A stretch of 51,484 bases of DNA. Origin: Paramicrosporidium saccamoebae. Taxonomy: Eukaryota; Rozellomycota. The first letter of the stretch is position 1; each line of letters starts with the position of its first letter. The translations under genes were made by a program, and so were the position numbers. Location of the stretch: positions 1 to 51,484 of the forward strand of contig MTSL01000093.1 in NCBI GenBank assembly GCA_002794465.1. Reading direction: 5' to 3'. The notes under the pieces were generated by a model. The model made no database searches, was not told the DNA's origin, and saw only the letters and a list, made by a program, of their open reading frames with translations. This document shows positions 19,789-30,209 of this stretch, one piece after another.

Positions 19789-22700
19789 ATGCCACCCAAC
19801 TCCCGTCGCTACCAATCGCCCTCAACACTCTTCCGACGAAAGACTCGCAAAGAGGGCAAATTGCGCCGCTGGAAGTCCGCTGCCTCCAACTGGCTCAACG
19901 GCCTCCCCGTGACTCAGGAAGATTTTGATAGCTCCTCCATCCAGCAGGAATTGCATAGCTCGACTCGAGCACGACGCTCCACCCGAGCAAGCATTAAGCA
20001 TCACTTGAAACCAAAGAATTGGTTCCGGTCGAGGGACAATTCGATAGAGTCAGATTTGGCTATGGCGGGTACACCCGGGCCGCAGCCTAATTTGGAAGAC
20101 AAGAAAGAGGACGAATCTGTAAATTTGGTTTTACAGGAACCACCAGTTGATGAGCGGCCGCCGGTGCGGATTATCCAGCTACCGCCTGAGCCGTTAGCAC
20201 ATGTACCGCTAGCAAACAAGAAGGACGATATTCACTCTACAATGGTAACCAACGAAATTCGCACAGCCAAGTATACAATGCTGAATTTCCTTCCAAAAAA
20301 CATCCTGGAGCAAATGCGAAGAGTTGCCAACATTTATTTCGTCTTTATCGTCTTTCTTCAATGCTTCCCAGCCGTTAGTAATTATAACCCAGTCTTGGCG
20401 GCTGCACCTATCGTGATTATTATGGTGGTGACGGCTATTAAGGATGCGGTGGAGGATTGGAAGAGACACAAGCAGGACAACGAGGTAAACTACTCTATCG
20501 CCCTGACGCTGAATCGTCCTGACGGGGGAGCCATTGTGCAACGGGATACGCGATACCAGAGATTTGCAAATAGAATGATCCATTGGCGTGACATGACAAT
20601 ACGGGCTGTGCAAATTTTGTATGGAAAAATCAAAAGGACGCCGGTGCCAGTGTCCGGACGGCATCAGAAACTTGAAAAGCTGCCCGAAGGACAAGTCAAT
20701 TGGAAACAAACCTTTTGGCGAGACATGCGGGTCGGCGACATTGTTCTCTTGCGAAATAACGAAATGATTCCTGCCGACGTAATGATCCTGTCAACGTCTG
20801 AGCCTGATGGGATTTGTTTCGTGGAGACTAAAAATCTGGATGGCGAGACTAATTTGAAAATCCGGAGGTGTTTGTATGAGACGGAATGGATCAAAAGGCC
20901 GGAAGATGCTTACAACATGAAAGCCACGATTGAGGTGGACCTTCCGAATAACAATCTCTATCTCTTCAATGGCAGAATTATATTTTCCAAGGAAATCCCG
21001 TCTCCAATTAAGCAACAAGAGATGGAAGAGGCAGAGGAATTTAGTGGTATTCCAGCTCTAGAGGACGACATTGATGGAAAGGCGATTATCACTCGATCCG
21101 AGAGTGCATTTGTGGAGCCAGCCGTGTTGCCCGTCAGCCATGAGGGATTACTTCTTCGCGGGTGCATCCTAAGGAATACTGGCTATGTCATCGGGGTGGT
21201 AGTCTACACCGGACCACATACAAAGCTAATGCTGAATTCGGGTGGGACCCCCTCTAAGCGCACTCGGATAGAGCGGCAGATGAATCCTCAAATCATTCTC
21301 AATTTTATCCTTCTATTCATAATCTGTGTCAGCTGTGCTATTGTACAGTCTCAATTTTCTGCATCTGCGGACACGGCGCCATTTTGGGTTTCTGGATTCG
21401 ATTCGGGACTGTTGACGTCTCCGGCCTTTTTGGGTTTTTTGACATTTTGGTCTTCCCTAATTCTGTTTCAAACATTGGTTCCAATTTCAATGTATGTTGT
21501 TGTTGAAATTGTCAAGACTGTGCAGGTATCCATCCACTATGATTTACCCTGTAGGCATATTTTATTAATAACGATACGCAAATGTACCATCCCCCTAGTG
21601 ATCAACGTGCAGTTCCCAGAACATGGAATTTGGCTGATGATTTGGGTAATTCTTTCCATGATGACCTCACTCGCTAGGTCAAATTGAGTATTTATTTTCC
21701 GACAAGACTGGAACATTGACCCAGAATGTCATGGAGTTCAGGCGATGTTCTATTGGGGGACAAGTATACGGAACTCTGACACCGTCAGAGCCAGGTGAGG
21801 CCGTAGAACTGTCAAGATCGTCTTCCGCAACAATGAGGGCGGCGGAATCGGGTAAGTGGACAACTGCCGAGTCAGAGATGGTCACTTCTCTGCAGCAAAT
21901 GCTCACCTACCCTTATGTTCCACCGAGCAAATTTTCCTTTGTCGATGAACACCTCTTCACCTCTATTCGAGAAGACGCAGAGCAGCGAGAGAAGATTTTT
22001 AGCTTTTTCCTGCTACTGACCGTGTGCCACACGGTACTAATAGATCGACCAGTGGATTCTGAGGAAGAGGAAGACTTTGTAAAAAAGTCTGACGATTTCA
22101 AGCCTCACAATCTGCTTTTCAAAGCTCAGTCCCCAGATGAAGCTGCATTAGTTTCGGCTGCCCGTGACTTGGGATTTGTGTTTCTGGGAAGAGACAAGGA
22201 CTTTATTTTTGTCAGCAACCTTGGAGAAATTGAAACCATTACCGTTTTGAATGTTTTGGAATTCAGCAGCGACCGAAAGAGAATGTCGACGATCGTCCGG
22301 CGACAGAATGGAGAAATTGTTCTAATGTGCAAGGGCGCTGACAATATTATATTTGAGAGACTGTCTCAGGATTCTTTGGAATCACAGGTTGCTCAGCTCA
22401 CGCAGAATCATTTGGAAAATTTTGCCGAGGAAGGTAATTTTGTGATACATGCGATATGATCCGTAGGGTTGAGAACACTCTGTTTGGCTCATAGGATACT
22501 AACTGAGGCGGAATATAATACATGGGTGCGACAATACAGTGAAGCATCAGCAGCTATGCACAATCGTGAGCTGTTTATGGATGCCGCTTCTGACGAAATC
22601 GAGCGTGACTTGACTCTTCTTGGTGCCACTGCGATCGAAGACAAATTGCAGGAGGGGGTGCCTGAGTGCATTGAAATGCTCCAAATGGCAGGCATCAAGG

Positions 22701-24505
22701 TTTGGGTGCTAACTGGCGACAAAATGGAGACTGCCATCAATATCGGATTCTCGTGTCGACTACTGAACAAGAATATGGTCTTGTTGGTGATCCGTGGTTC
22801 CGATGAAGAGGAGACTTTGAAGCAATTGCGAAGCGCCTATGAAAAGATATGGAGTCGATACTTTAGTTTTGGTGACACTTCGGGCGAGCAGATTGCTTCC
22901 AATGCCACATCCTCCTTTGCAATGATTATCGAGGGAAAGACATTAAAGTTTGCCCTGGAGAAGAGTTGCCGTAAAATATTTGTCAATCTCAGCTCCAGAT
23001 GCGATGCTGTCATCTGCTGCCGGGTGTCGCCTTTGCAAAAGGCCAAAGTGGTGGAGCTAATTCGGCATGGAAAGAATGTAATGACCATGGCTATTGGTGA
23101 CGGCGCAAATGACGTGAGTATGATACAGGCGGCAGATGTGGGGGTCGGGATTGCTGGCCAGGAGGGGATGCAAGCGGTCATGTCCAGTGACTATGCGATC
23201 GCCCAGTTTAGATATCTGACCCGATTGCTCCTTGTTCATGGACGGTGGTCCTACATTCGTGTTGCCGAGGTAACTCTCCTCTCTCTGTACAAGAATCTGG
23301 CGTTTGTCGTGCTCCTTTTTTGGTACCAATTTTATTGTGGATTCACGGCCCAATACGTGTATGACTACATGTTCCTGCTCTTTTTCAATATTGTGTTCAG
23401 CATCCTTCCCCTGCTGATTCTTGGCAGCTTTGATCGTGATCTCACCGACAAGTATCTGCTGAGCGTGGCACCGATCTATCAGCAAGGCATTCGACAGACG
23501 TCCTACTCGATGAAGCTGTTTATATTTTATCTCATTGATGCGCTCTACCAGTCCATTGTATGCTTCTTCATCCCAATGCTTGCTTACAGTGACACGGCCA
23601 TTACATATAGCGGACAGACTGAGAATCAAACCCTCTTGGGCAATGTTATGGCACTCTCCATTATTACATGCACCAACATGTACATGGCCATTAATACGTT
23701 TTCCTGGGTGGCAGCCATGTTTATTGGACTGGCAATCACTATCATTGCTGTGTTTGGATTTGTCCTCGTCTACAGTCTAATTCCCATGCAAAATTTGTAC
23801 GGATCGTGGAGGAACTTTTTAGATCCAATCTTTTGGGCTACTATTGTTCTTTCCATTGTAATTTCTCAAATGCCAAGACTCTTGGCAAAGTATGTACAGA
23901 CGATATGGAGGCCGGGTGACTTGGACATTGTTCGAGAAATCACAAAGTGGGGATTCGGCCAGGCTGACCTCTGGCGCAGTCTAATTCCTATTCATGCGAC
24001 AATGCCCAGATTGGGAGAGGTTCAGCTGGAAGATGTGATCAAAGCACCAGAAAAGGCAATGATTCGAACTGAGCCTAGAAGGATTCTCGGAATGGAACTT
24101 GCAGACGAAATTCCCATTGAAATGGAAAAAGGCAAATGCATCGAGGTCATTGAAGAGAAACCGCGCCATCGTTTCCTACGTCGGTCTCTCGGGATGTTTA
24201 ACCTCAGGACGGGACGTTTTGAGCGAATGACCGGTTTTGCCTTTAGTCAAGAAGACGGAATGGGAGAAGTGGTCACCCACAACCGACCAAGACCGACCAA
24301 AGCATTTGGGGCAGTCTTTCTCGGTGACAGCCAAGCTGAGAATTTGCGTCGAGTATCACAAATTCCTCCCGTATCGATGGGATCGTTCACCCTTCCCACC
24401 CCGACAGTTCCCATTGCGGCTGCGAGACGCGAGACTAGCAGGAGATCCAATCGAAATAGCTTCAGTTTGCACTTTCCACGTTTTTCAGTTGCCAAAGAGC
24501 GATGA
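19789..24505 (+). CDS. P4-type phospholipid-flipping ATPase, Dnf1/2-like
   Basis: Four exons: 19789-21525, 21555-21645, 21678-22433, 22467-24505, with introns of 29, 32 and 33 nt; 1540 aa, as in yeast Dnf1. After a disordered N-terminus come the P4 N-terminal motif ([10 protein letters not shown]), L-D-G-E-T-N-L-K of the actuator domain, V-P-I-S-M-Y in TM4 and the phosphorylation motif D-K-T-G-T, which is created by the third exon. [15 protein letters not shown] and about six C-terminal TM segments follow. Flippases move phospholipids to the cytosolic leaflet at plasma membrane, Golgi or endosomes. The similarity around [12 protein letters not shown] favours Dnf1/2 over Drs2 or Neo1, but this is a judgement by eye. 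Confidence 0.95.
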
Positions 24506-24823
24506 TTTAGATGAGTGGGACTGATGAATGAGATTAATGGGTTGGGTTGATAGGAAGCAAAGACTGACAAGTAAATGAGCAAGACTTGGACAACCATCCA
24601 CTATGGGACTTGGACAACTATCCACTATGGGACTTGGACAACCATTCGCTATGGGGCTTGGACAGGATTCAACAAGTTGCCACATGTGCCAAACTCGGCT
24701 AGGTTTTAATAAGCAGGGTTATACAATCGTAGATGATAATGTACAATACAACGATATTCATGGTTCATAAGACATAGAACTGGACTTTTATTCACTACAT
24801 GTTTGCTACTATCATATGGACTA
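24506..24823. other. Spacer between convergent flippase and SR protein genes
   Basis: About 318 bp holding the 3' ends of two convergent genes and a 24-bp minisatellite (listed separately). No other gene seen. Confidence 0.5.
24584..24666. repeat. 24-bp minisatellite, 3.4 copies
   Basis: Units of 24 bp begin at 24584, 24608 and 24632 (ACTTGGACAACYATYCRCTA then TGGG), with a partial fourth from 24656. Copies differ by only a few bases, suggesting recent or homogenised duplication. Confidence 0.92.
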
Positions 24824-25348
24824 TTAGGATGCGTTTTGGATCGGATCGACTGTTGTTGCAATCAGCGGGGACTGAGTTACTGGGATAGGTACTGCTTCTG
24901 AAGTTGGTGACGGAGGACTGGGATGCAGTGGTACAGGCGAACGAGACCGACGTGGCGACTCTGAAGCTGCTCGACCGCCTCTCGATGAGTCTCCTCTCTC
25001 GGGAGACCGCTCTCTCCTCGGAGACCGTCCTCTCCTCGGCGAACGTTCTCTCCTGGGCGAGCGCTCTCTCCTGGGTGACCGGTCCCTCATCCATTCCCTC
25101 GGAGGTCTCTTTGCCCACTGCACCCTCAACACACCCCCTTCAAATGACCGTCCATGCAGCTCATAATACGCATCCTCCGCATCCCGTCCGTCCTCAAACT
25201 CGACAAATGCGTAAGGAGAGGCGCCTGAGCGCGGCGCCGGGATGTCACAGCGCACCAGTGGTCCGTAGCGCTCAAACTCATAGGCCAATGTGCGTGCGCG
25301 GGTGGTGGTCGGGAGACCGTGGATGAAGAGGATGCGACGGCGACCCAT
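24824..25348 (-). CDS. SR-type splicing factor (RRM plus RS domain)
   Basis: Single-exon 174-aa protein. Residues 1-80 form one RRM with R-I-L-F-I-H-G-L as RNP2 and P-Y-A-F-V-E-F-E as RNP1. Residues ~85-140 form an RS-like tail built of R-S-P-R-R-E repeats, and the C-terminus is Pro/Ser/Thr-rich. SR proteins bind exonic enhancers and recruit spliceosome components; in a genome with ~30-nt introns it may act in intron definition, which is inference. Divergent from RPP40 over ~175 bp. Confidence 0.9.
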   Translation of the reverse strand: MGRRRILFIHGLPTTTRARTLAYEFERYGPLVRCDIPAPRSGASPYAFVEFEDGRDAEDAYYELHGRSFEGGVLRVQWAKRPPREWMRDRSPRRERSPRRERSPRRGRSPRRERSPERGDSSRGGRAASESPRRSRSPVPLHPSPPSPTSEAVPIPVTQSPLIATTVDPIQNAS

Positions 25349-25522
25349 GGTCGGGGTTGGTATGAAGCGTGGATTTATTTATTGAAATCTTCATGTCGAC
25401 TTTTGCAAATGTGGCATGTTGCACATTTGATAGCACCGCTTAACTTACAACAACAATTGTACAGAACTGCCGTGATAGGCTCGATTTATAGAAAAAAGTA
25501 ATTGAATTTTCTGACCTGTGGT

Positions 25523-26446
25523 ATGGAGGTGACAAGCTGCAGTCTGTTGCATGAAAAGAATATTCATAGGAAGCTGCTTCATTGCCAGTCCCCCATTAGC
25601 GCTTTGCATTTCGTTGTTGTCGCTGCGGATACTGCTTCAAATGAGGTGGAATTGGTGAACACCATCAACCAGAAAGTGGATTCACTGGCAGCTTTTGCAG
25701 TCTCCATGTCGTTCGAGTCGCTGCTGAACCCCTCTTGGCTGGGAATTATACAAGAACATGATGTTTACGGATATTTTCAAGAACCACGAGAAAGATATTC
25801 AATAGAACTAAAGTCCAGAAGACTTGTTGCTGATGTATCAAAGGAAATGTACGAAAAGTTAGGCATTGAGGGCACCCGTCTCAATAAGACTGGAAGCCGC
25901 TATCGTATTGACTTTGACCTACAGGATTCGAGAATAATGACAGTTGGCCACAAATATCGAGTGAGGCTGCTCGAGAATGTGTCTCGTGTCTTCAAGGATC
26001 CTTTGGAAATGAAGCTGGTTTGTTCAGCCACTGTTTTTGGGCTCATGGCCCCACATTTGAAGGACGTTCAAATGACAGCATTCACGTGTGCTGCGAGAAC
26101 TATAGATTTACCGGTCCCTGAGATCAGTATATCGGAAGAAAATATTGCAAATAGTGATGATATGGAAGAGTGGAATTTATGGCTAGGTTCTATTGTAACG
26201 AGATCCAACGTCCTCCTCGACTGTAACAAAGTTGACCCTTTTATAAGCTCGTGTCGACTTCCTGACGGCCCCACACACAGTATCACTCACATTCGTCTCT
26301 CCGGACTGATTTCTCCACTTCAAATTTCTGAAATCATCGAGTCGCTCCCTCTGAACAAAAGTCTCTGCATCGTTGGACAATCGCTTCAAGGTGGATTCGC
26401 CATGTACTTGGACAGCAAGAAAAACTATCTATTGGTCACCCCATAA
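25523..26446 (+). CDS. RPP40: RNase P/MRP subunit Rpp40
   Basis: Single exon, 307 aa from the ATG at 25523. Motifs shared with Rpp40: M-Y-E-K-L-G-I-E-G near residue 110, I-D-F-D-L-Q-D, W-L-G-S-I-V in the middle third, F-I-S-S-C-R-L-P-D-G-P near 240, and a C-terminal V-Q/L-Q-G-F followed by Y-L-L-V. Rpp40 is a protein subunit of nuclear RNase P and RNase MRP (tRNA 5' end and rRNA processing). The stop is 1 bp from the stop of the convergent deaminase gene, so the two 3' UTRs must overlap. Confidence 0.82.
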   Translation: MEVTSCSLLHEKNIHRKLLHCQSPISALHFVVVAADTASNEVELVNTINQKVDSLAAFAVSMSFESLLNPSWLGIIQEHDVYGYFQEPRERYSIELKSRRLVADVSKEMYEKLGIEGTRLNKTGSRYRIDFDLQDSRIMTVGHKYRVRLLENVSRVFKDPLEMKLVCSATVFGLMAPHLKDVQMTAFTCAARTIDLPVPEISISEENIANSDDMEEWNLWLGSIVTRSNVLLDCNKVDPFISSCRLPDGPTHSITHIRLSGLISPLQISEIIESLPLNKSLCIVGQSLQGGFAMYLDSKKNYLLVTP

Positions 26447-26447
26447 A

Positions 26448-26990
26448 CTACAAGACTGGCTTTAGCACCCTCTTTGACTTTTTCCTAGGCATTGGCGCCC
26501 TCTCGTTCTCCCGCATATAGAACATTCTCAACAGTCCAACACACTCTGCCCGCCACTCCACCAGCAGAGCGACTTCAAGGGGCGGATCGACGAGGTAGGA
26601 ATTGTGTACGGGGATGATGGATCCGCAGCCACCAAATCGTTCATTGTACGAGCCGAAATAGACACGAAGTAGACCCACCCTGCGTAGCGCAGCTGCACAC
26701 ATGATACATGGCTCAATCGTCACATACAGACTAAGCTCGGACATTTTCTCCTGTACTTCTGAGGCGTCCATGGAGGAGAGGAGGGTGTCAAGAGCTTCGA
26801 ATTCGGCATGGCGCGTTGCGTTGCGCGTTTCGTTTGTCCTATTCCTGCCCTTGGCTACTATTTTACCAGTGGGATCCACTATAACGCATCCTATAGGCAC
26901 CTCGTTCACTGCAAGTGCCTCTTTAGCCTACAAGTCAGTCACTTGTCTAAAACTGACCTGCTCGAGGGCAGCCACCATATGCGGTATCAT
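26448..26990 (-). CDS. TAD2: tRNA adenosine deaminase catalytic subunit Tad2/ADAT2
   Basis: Two exons: 26990-26958 (11 codons) and 26927-26448, with a 30-nt intron (GTCAGT...GTGACTGACTTGTAG); 170 aa. The join gives A-A-L-E-Q-A-K-E-A-L-A-V-N-E-V-P-I-G-C, the standard ADAT2 start. The zinc-deaminase motifs are H-A-E near residue 52 and P-C-I-M-C near 85. With Tad3 it converts A34 to inosine in tRNA anticodons. The start lies only 15 bp after the PIG-U stop on the same strand, and the 3' end abuts RPP40. Confidence 0.94.
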
Positions 26991-27005
26991 CAAAGACTAA
27001 ACAAT

Positions 27006-28340
27006 TTATTTTTGATACAGATCTGATGCGCTCAGTTTTGGATTCAGGGCGAGAACGTTGCTCCATACATGCGTGCGAAGCATATCGACAATCAGAACAA
27101 CATGTGCAATGTTGTAGACCAAGGTGGTGGCATAGTAAAAATTGACATTACCGCTGCCCTGGTGGACCCAAAAGTACCAGTTGACCGGTGCCAAAACGGA
27201 GACAAACAGCATCACAACAATGTTTGCATATAAGACGCGAAGTTCTACAAAATGAGGCGAGGTGGGGACGGTTGCTTGAAGTGATCTCGGGGAATAATGG
27301 AATCATTGCCATGTAGAGGGCAGCATCGGCCACGGTGGGATAAGACTGCAGCAGCGACTGTAGTGCAATCAGAATAAATGCCATAAATAGCGGGTCCTTC
27401 CTACACCATCAAGATTACTGGTCCAAATACTTGAATTTGATGGCAACAGGGAATGCATAGAAAAGACTGTGGATCTGAAGGAAGGCGACAAAGAGGGGAC
27501 GGAAAAAATCAAACATTTCAACAAACAAATACCAATAAAGGCCTACATTCGGCTTCAAATTCTCATATAGCAGCCTTGATCCATGCGATGTTAACATGAA
27601 ACGCCATGTTCCGACCAAGGCCCATGACACTGCAAACAATCCGGCTAGTATTGCTACGAATAAGATGAGAGCCGATTTCATCATCTACGCCGAGTAAATA
27701 TCCCACTATGAAAAATGTACGTTTCGTGGTAGGAATGTCAGCACCGGCGCCAAGATGGAAATGGGATGTACTGACAAGTACGTTCCCAATGCTGCATACA
27801 TTATACTCTCAAAAAGCTCCCCAACCATTGCATGATACACGGCGCCCACCAGCGTCAGATGCACCAGCCCGCTGCTACTCCTCGCTGCGCATGACAGGAG
27901 CATCAGCGGATTAAGGAGATAGGCAGCGGCGACGGATTCGACAGCGGCAGGACACTTCCGACGGGCAATGAGGACAAGGTAGAGGGCAACGAGGAGGTCG
28001 ATGGCGATAAAGTAAAAGGATTCCAAGTGGAGGACGGAGATGAGGTCGGTGAGATAGACCATTAAGGGCATCTACAGAGTAAGTATGCCGATGGAGAGGT
28101 ACTGGAAGGCCACTGCCGTAGTCATAGATAGTGACTCCCGACTTTTGGAGAAATGCAACCTCTTTTACTACAATGTCAAAACACTCCCTCGGTACTATAT
28201 GGAAGCCCGACAAATGTTGTCGCCAACTCTACTCTAGTAGACAGCACATTGTACAATGCTGGGAACGCATGCAGAAACAGTCTCAGCAGCACCGCGGCCA
28301 CAAATATAGCCGACAGTCTGAACCGATCTAAATCGAGCAT
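27006..28340 (-). CDS. GAB1: GPI transamidase subunit PIG-U/Gab1
   Basis: Six exons inferred (minus strand): 28340-28212, 28183-28103, 28071-27721, 27684-27431, 27400-27276, 27244-27006; introns 28, 31, 36, 30 and 31 nt; 392 aa, the size of yeast Gab1. It is polytopic. Family motifs: Y-L-L-N-P-L-M-L-L-S-C near residue 105, L-K-P-N-V-G-L-Y-W-Y-L-F-V-E-M-F near 200, S-Y-P-T-V-A-D-A-A-L-Y-M-A near 265, and N-V-N-F-Y-Y-A near the end. PIG-U belongs to the ER complex that attaches GPI anchors to proteins. The first acceptor (GAG) and the fifth donor (GC) are non-standard and chosen by alignment length; the rest of the model is firm. Confidence 0.9.
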
Positions 28341-28474
28341 GATGACCAATCACTGCCCGCACCAGAAAAGGTGAAATTCATTTCCTCAACTGTATGGATA
28401 GTAGTAGTATCCATACGGCCAGGGATTCCAATAAAGGGTCTTTTAACTTCATCAACTGTACATTATCGCTAGAT

Positions 28475-29656
28475 CTATGGCGAGCGTGGCTCAGAGGTTA
28501 GCGTATACCGTCCCGAACGGAGCTGTTTGCAGGTAATCTTTAGTTTCGCCCCGTCATCAATGCGGATCCAAATCTCTTTGGGTGTGATACTGGTGACTGT
28601 GCCAATCAGCTCGGAGGAGTCTGGCGATCCCAGGACCACAGTGTCACCTTTAGTAAACGATTCATTGGCACAGTACAACCGATCTCCACGCACAGACACT
28701 CTGTCCAAGAGCGCCTCCTCCTCTGCTTCATCGCCCGATGATTTCTGGTTTTGGGTGTTTGCCGATTGTCGTGTTCGTCGCGCCAAGCCCGCTCCGTCAT
28801 CCTAAAATTCTCAGCCATAGAACGTGCAGTCTACCCGTAGAATGACGACCAAGTCTTCGTAAATTTCTGGCTCACCCAGTCCAGTGGACACTCCTAAGCG
28901 TAAAAATTAGATAAAATCCTGTGGGTTATCTTCAACACCAGTCTGTGGCTGTCTTCTCTTTCCTCCTGTCATCACCTTTGCGTCGACACCTTCGCCAGCT
29001 CGCTTTCCGCGCAGTTTCCGTTGCGCCGCCTTTCCGCCGACAATTTGGGCGGCCGCATCTAAGGGTCAACAAACCATCCATTATACCATTCTGTTCCTCC
29101 GCCCCGTCCTTATTATCAAGTAATCGTCTTCGATGCTCAAGTAGGTCGCCCAGAAGCTTTTCTTTTAGATTGGAACGTTCAGACTCGTATTCGCGTTCAA
29201 TCTGGTCGATTTCTGCATCAAAGGCCTTTTGAACGCATGACAGTTGATAATCGCGCAAACACGCTGCCGCCCAGAGTTGCTCATCTAGCCGACTGCGAAG
29301 ACTTTTCTTCTCTTCCAACAGTCGCTGATGGTTCTCTACAGAGTCTAAATTTGTATAATGGGAGTACCTTGGTGGGTGCGAGTGAAATCCTCGCAGATGG
29401 CACGGGCACGGGAACGTATTGAGTCGGGTATTTCAAATGGTTCCTCAACAGGCAGATTTGGGGAGCCTAGGACCGAGCTATCGTTGGTATGTTCAACGAG
29501 TTTGGAGTACTGCGATGGTGTTCCATTTGTCTCCATGGGGTCCACTACCCCCGTCGTATTGTCAGTTAAATCATAATTTCCAAAATTTCCAAATGTTGCA
29601 CCGTTGGTAGTGGTGGATGGCTTGTCAGCTTTAATTCCAAGATTGATAATATTCAT
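28475..29656 (-). CDS. SDS3: Sds3/SUDS3, Sin3-Rpd3 histone deacetylase complex subunit
   Basis: Five exons: 29656-29368, 29335-29087, 29058-28939, 28893-28835, 28801-28475; introns 32, 28, 45 and 33 nt; 347 aa. After a disordered N-terminus comes a long coiled coil (E-Y-E-S-E-R-S-N-L-K-E-K-L), the A-Q-R-K-L-R-G-K-R basic block, G-E-P-E-I-Y-E-D-L as in the Sin3-interaction region, and a C-terminal beta domain (D-R-L-Y-C-A-N-E-S-F-T-K-G-D, K-E-I-W-I-R, Q-L-R-S-G-R-Y) that matches the capping domain of SUDS3. Sds3 is needed for integrity and activity of the Rpd3L/Sin3 deacetylase. The 59-nt exon 4 and 120-nt exon 3 are recovered only after splicing. Confidence 0.88.
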
Positions 29657-30209
29657 AGGACGAAAATCGTTCAAAACTAGTGTCGGTTTTGTAGACTACA
29701 GGCGCAGATTAGTAACGAGGCCAGTGTTATACATGATTAGAGAAGCGGGACAAATGCGTAGCAATGGGACGGCGGGATAAAGTTAAGGTAGAAGATTCTA
29801 TTGCGCCCACAGACCAGATTAACTCCCTTTCCACGGGTGTCTCACTCGTGATCCCCTGCCACTCGAGATATTTAACTCGACAACTGTGAGGATGAGATGG
29901 GTATATAACAAGCCAGGGATTGTAGTAAACACGTCATTACTATTAGTCTGGCCCAAGCTGTAAAGGTAGGCATATAACAGGATGGGCTGATCAAAAAGTC
30001 GTCATTTTCAGTAGCAATGGGGAGGGGAGTTTGATCAAGAGGTCGTCATTTTCAGCAGCAATCGGGGGGCTGATCAAGAGATGTCGTCATTGTCAGCAGT
30101 GGGAGAGCTGGATCAAGCAACTATTATTACGGCTACTACTAATATCTCGCAGTTGTTGTATTTCTGGTTTATTGTGACTTTATGTGCCAGTCTGTAATGA
30201 CCAAAGACA
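29657..30209. other. Intergenic region between SDS3 and the fucosyltransferase gene
   Basis: About 550 bp, the SDS3 promoter side followed by the 3' end of the fucosyltransferase gene. It contains one tandem repeat (listed separately). No further ORF or RNA gene is supported. Confidence 0.5.
29987..30120. repeat. Degenerate tandem repeat, ~40-bp unit, 3.3 copies
   Basis: Units beginning YTGATCAAGA then GTCGTCATTTTCAGCAGCAA start near 29987, 30031 and 30070, with a truncated CTGGATCAAG near 30108. Spacing is 44, 39 and 38 bp. Noncoding, G-rich between copies. Confidence 0.85.

Noticed and set aside
28478-28505. tRNA A-box-like string (TGGCTCAGAGGTTAGCG)
   Set aside because: No B box or cloverleaf follows, and it encodes the C-terminus of Sds3 on the other strand.
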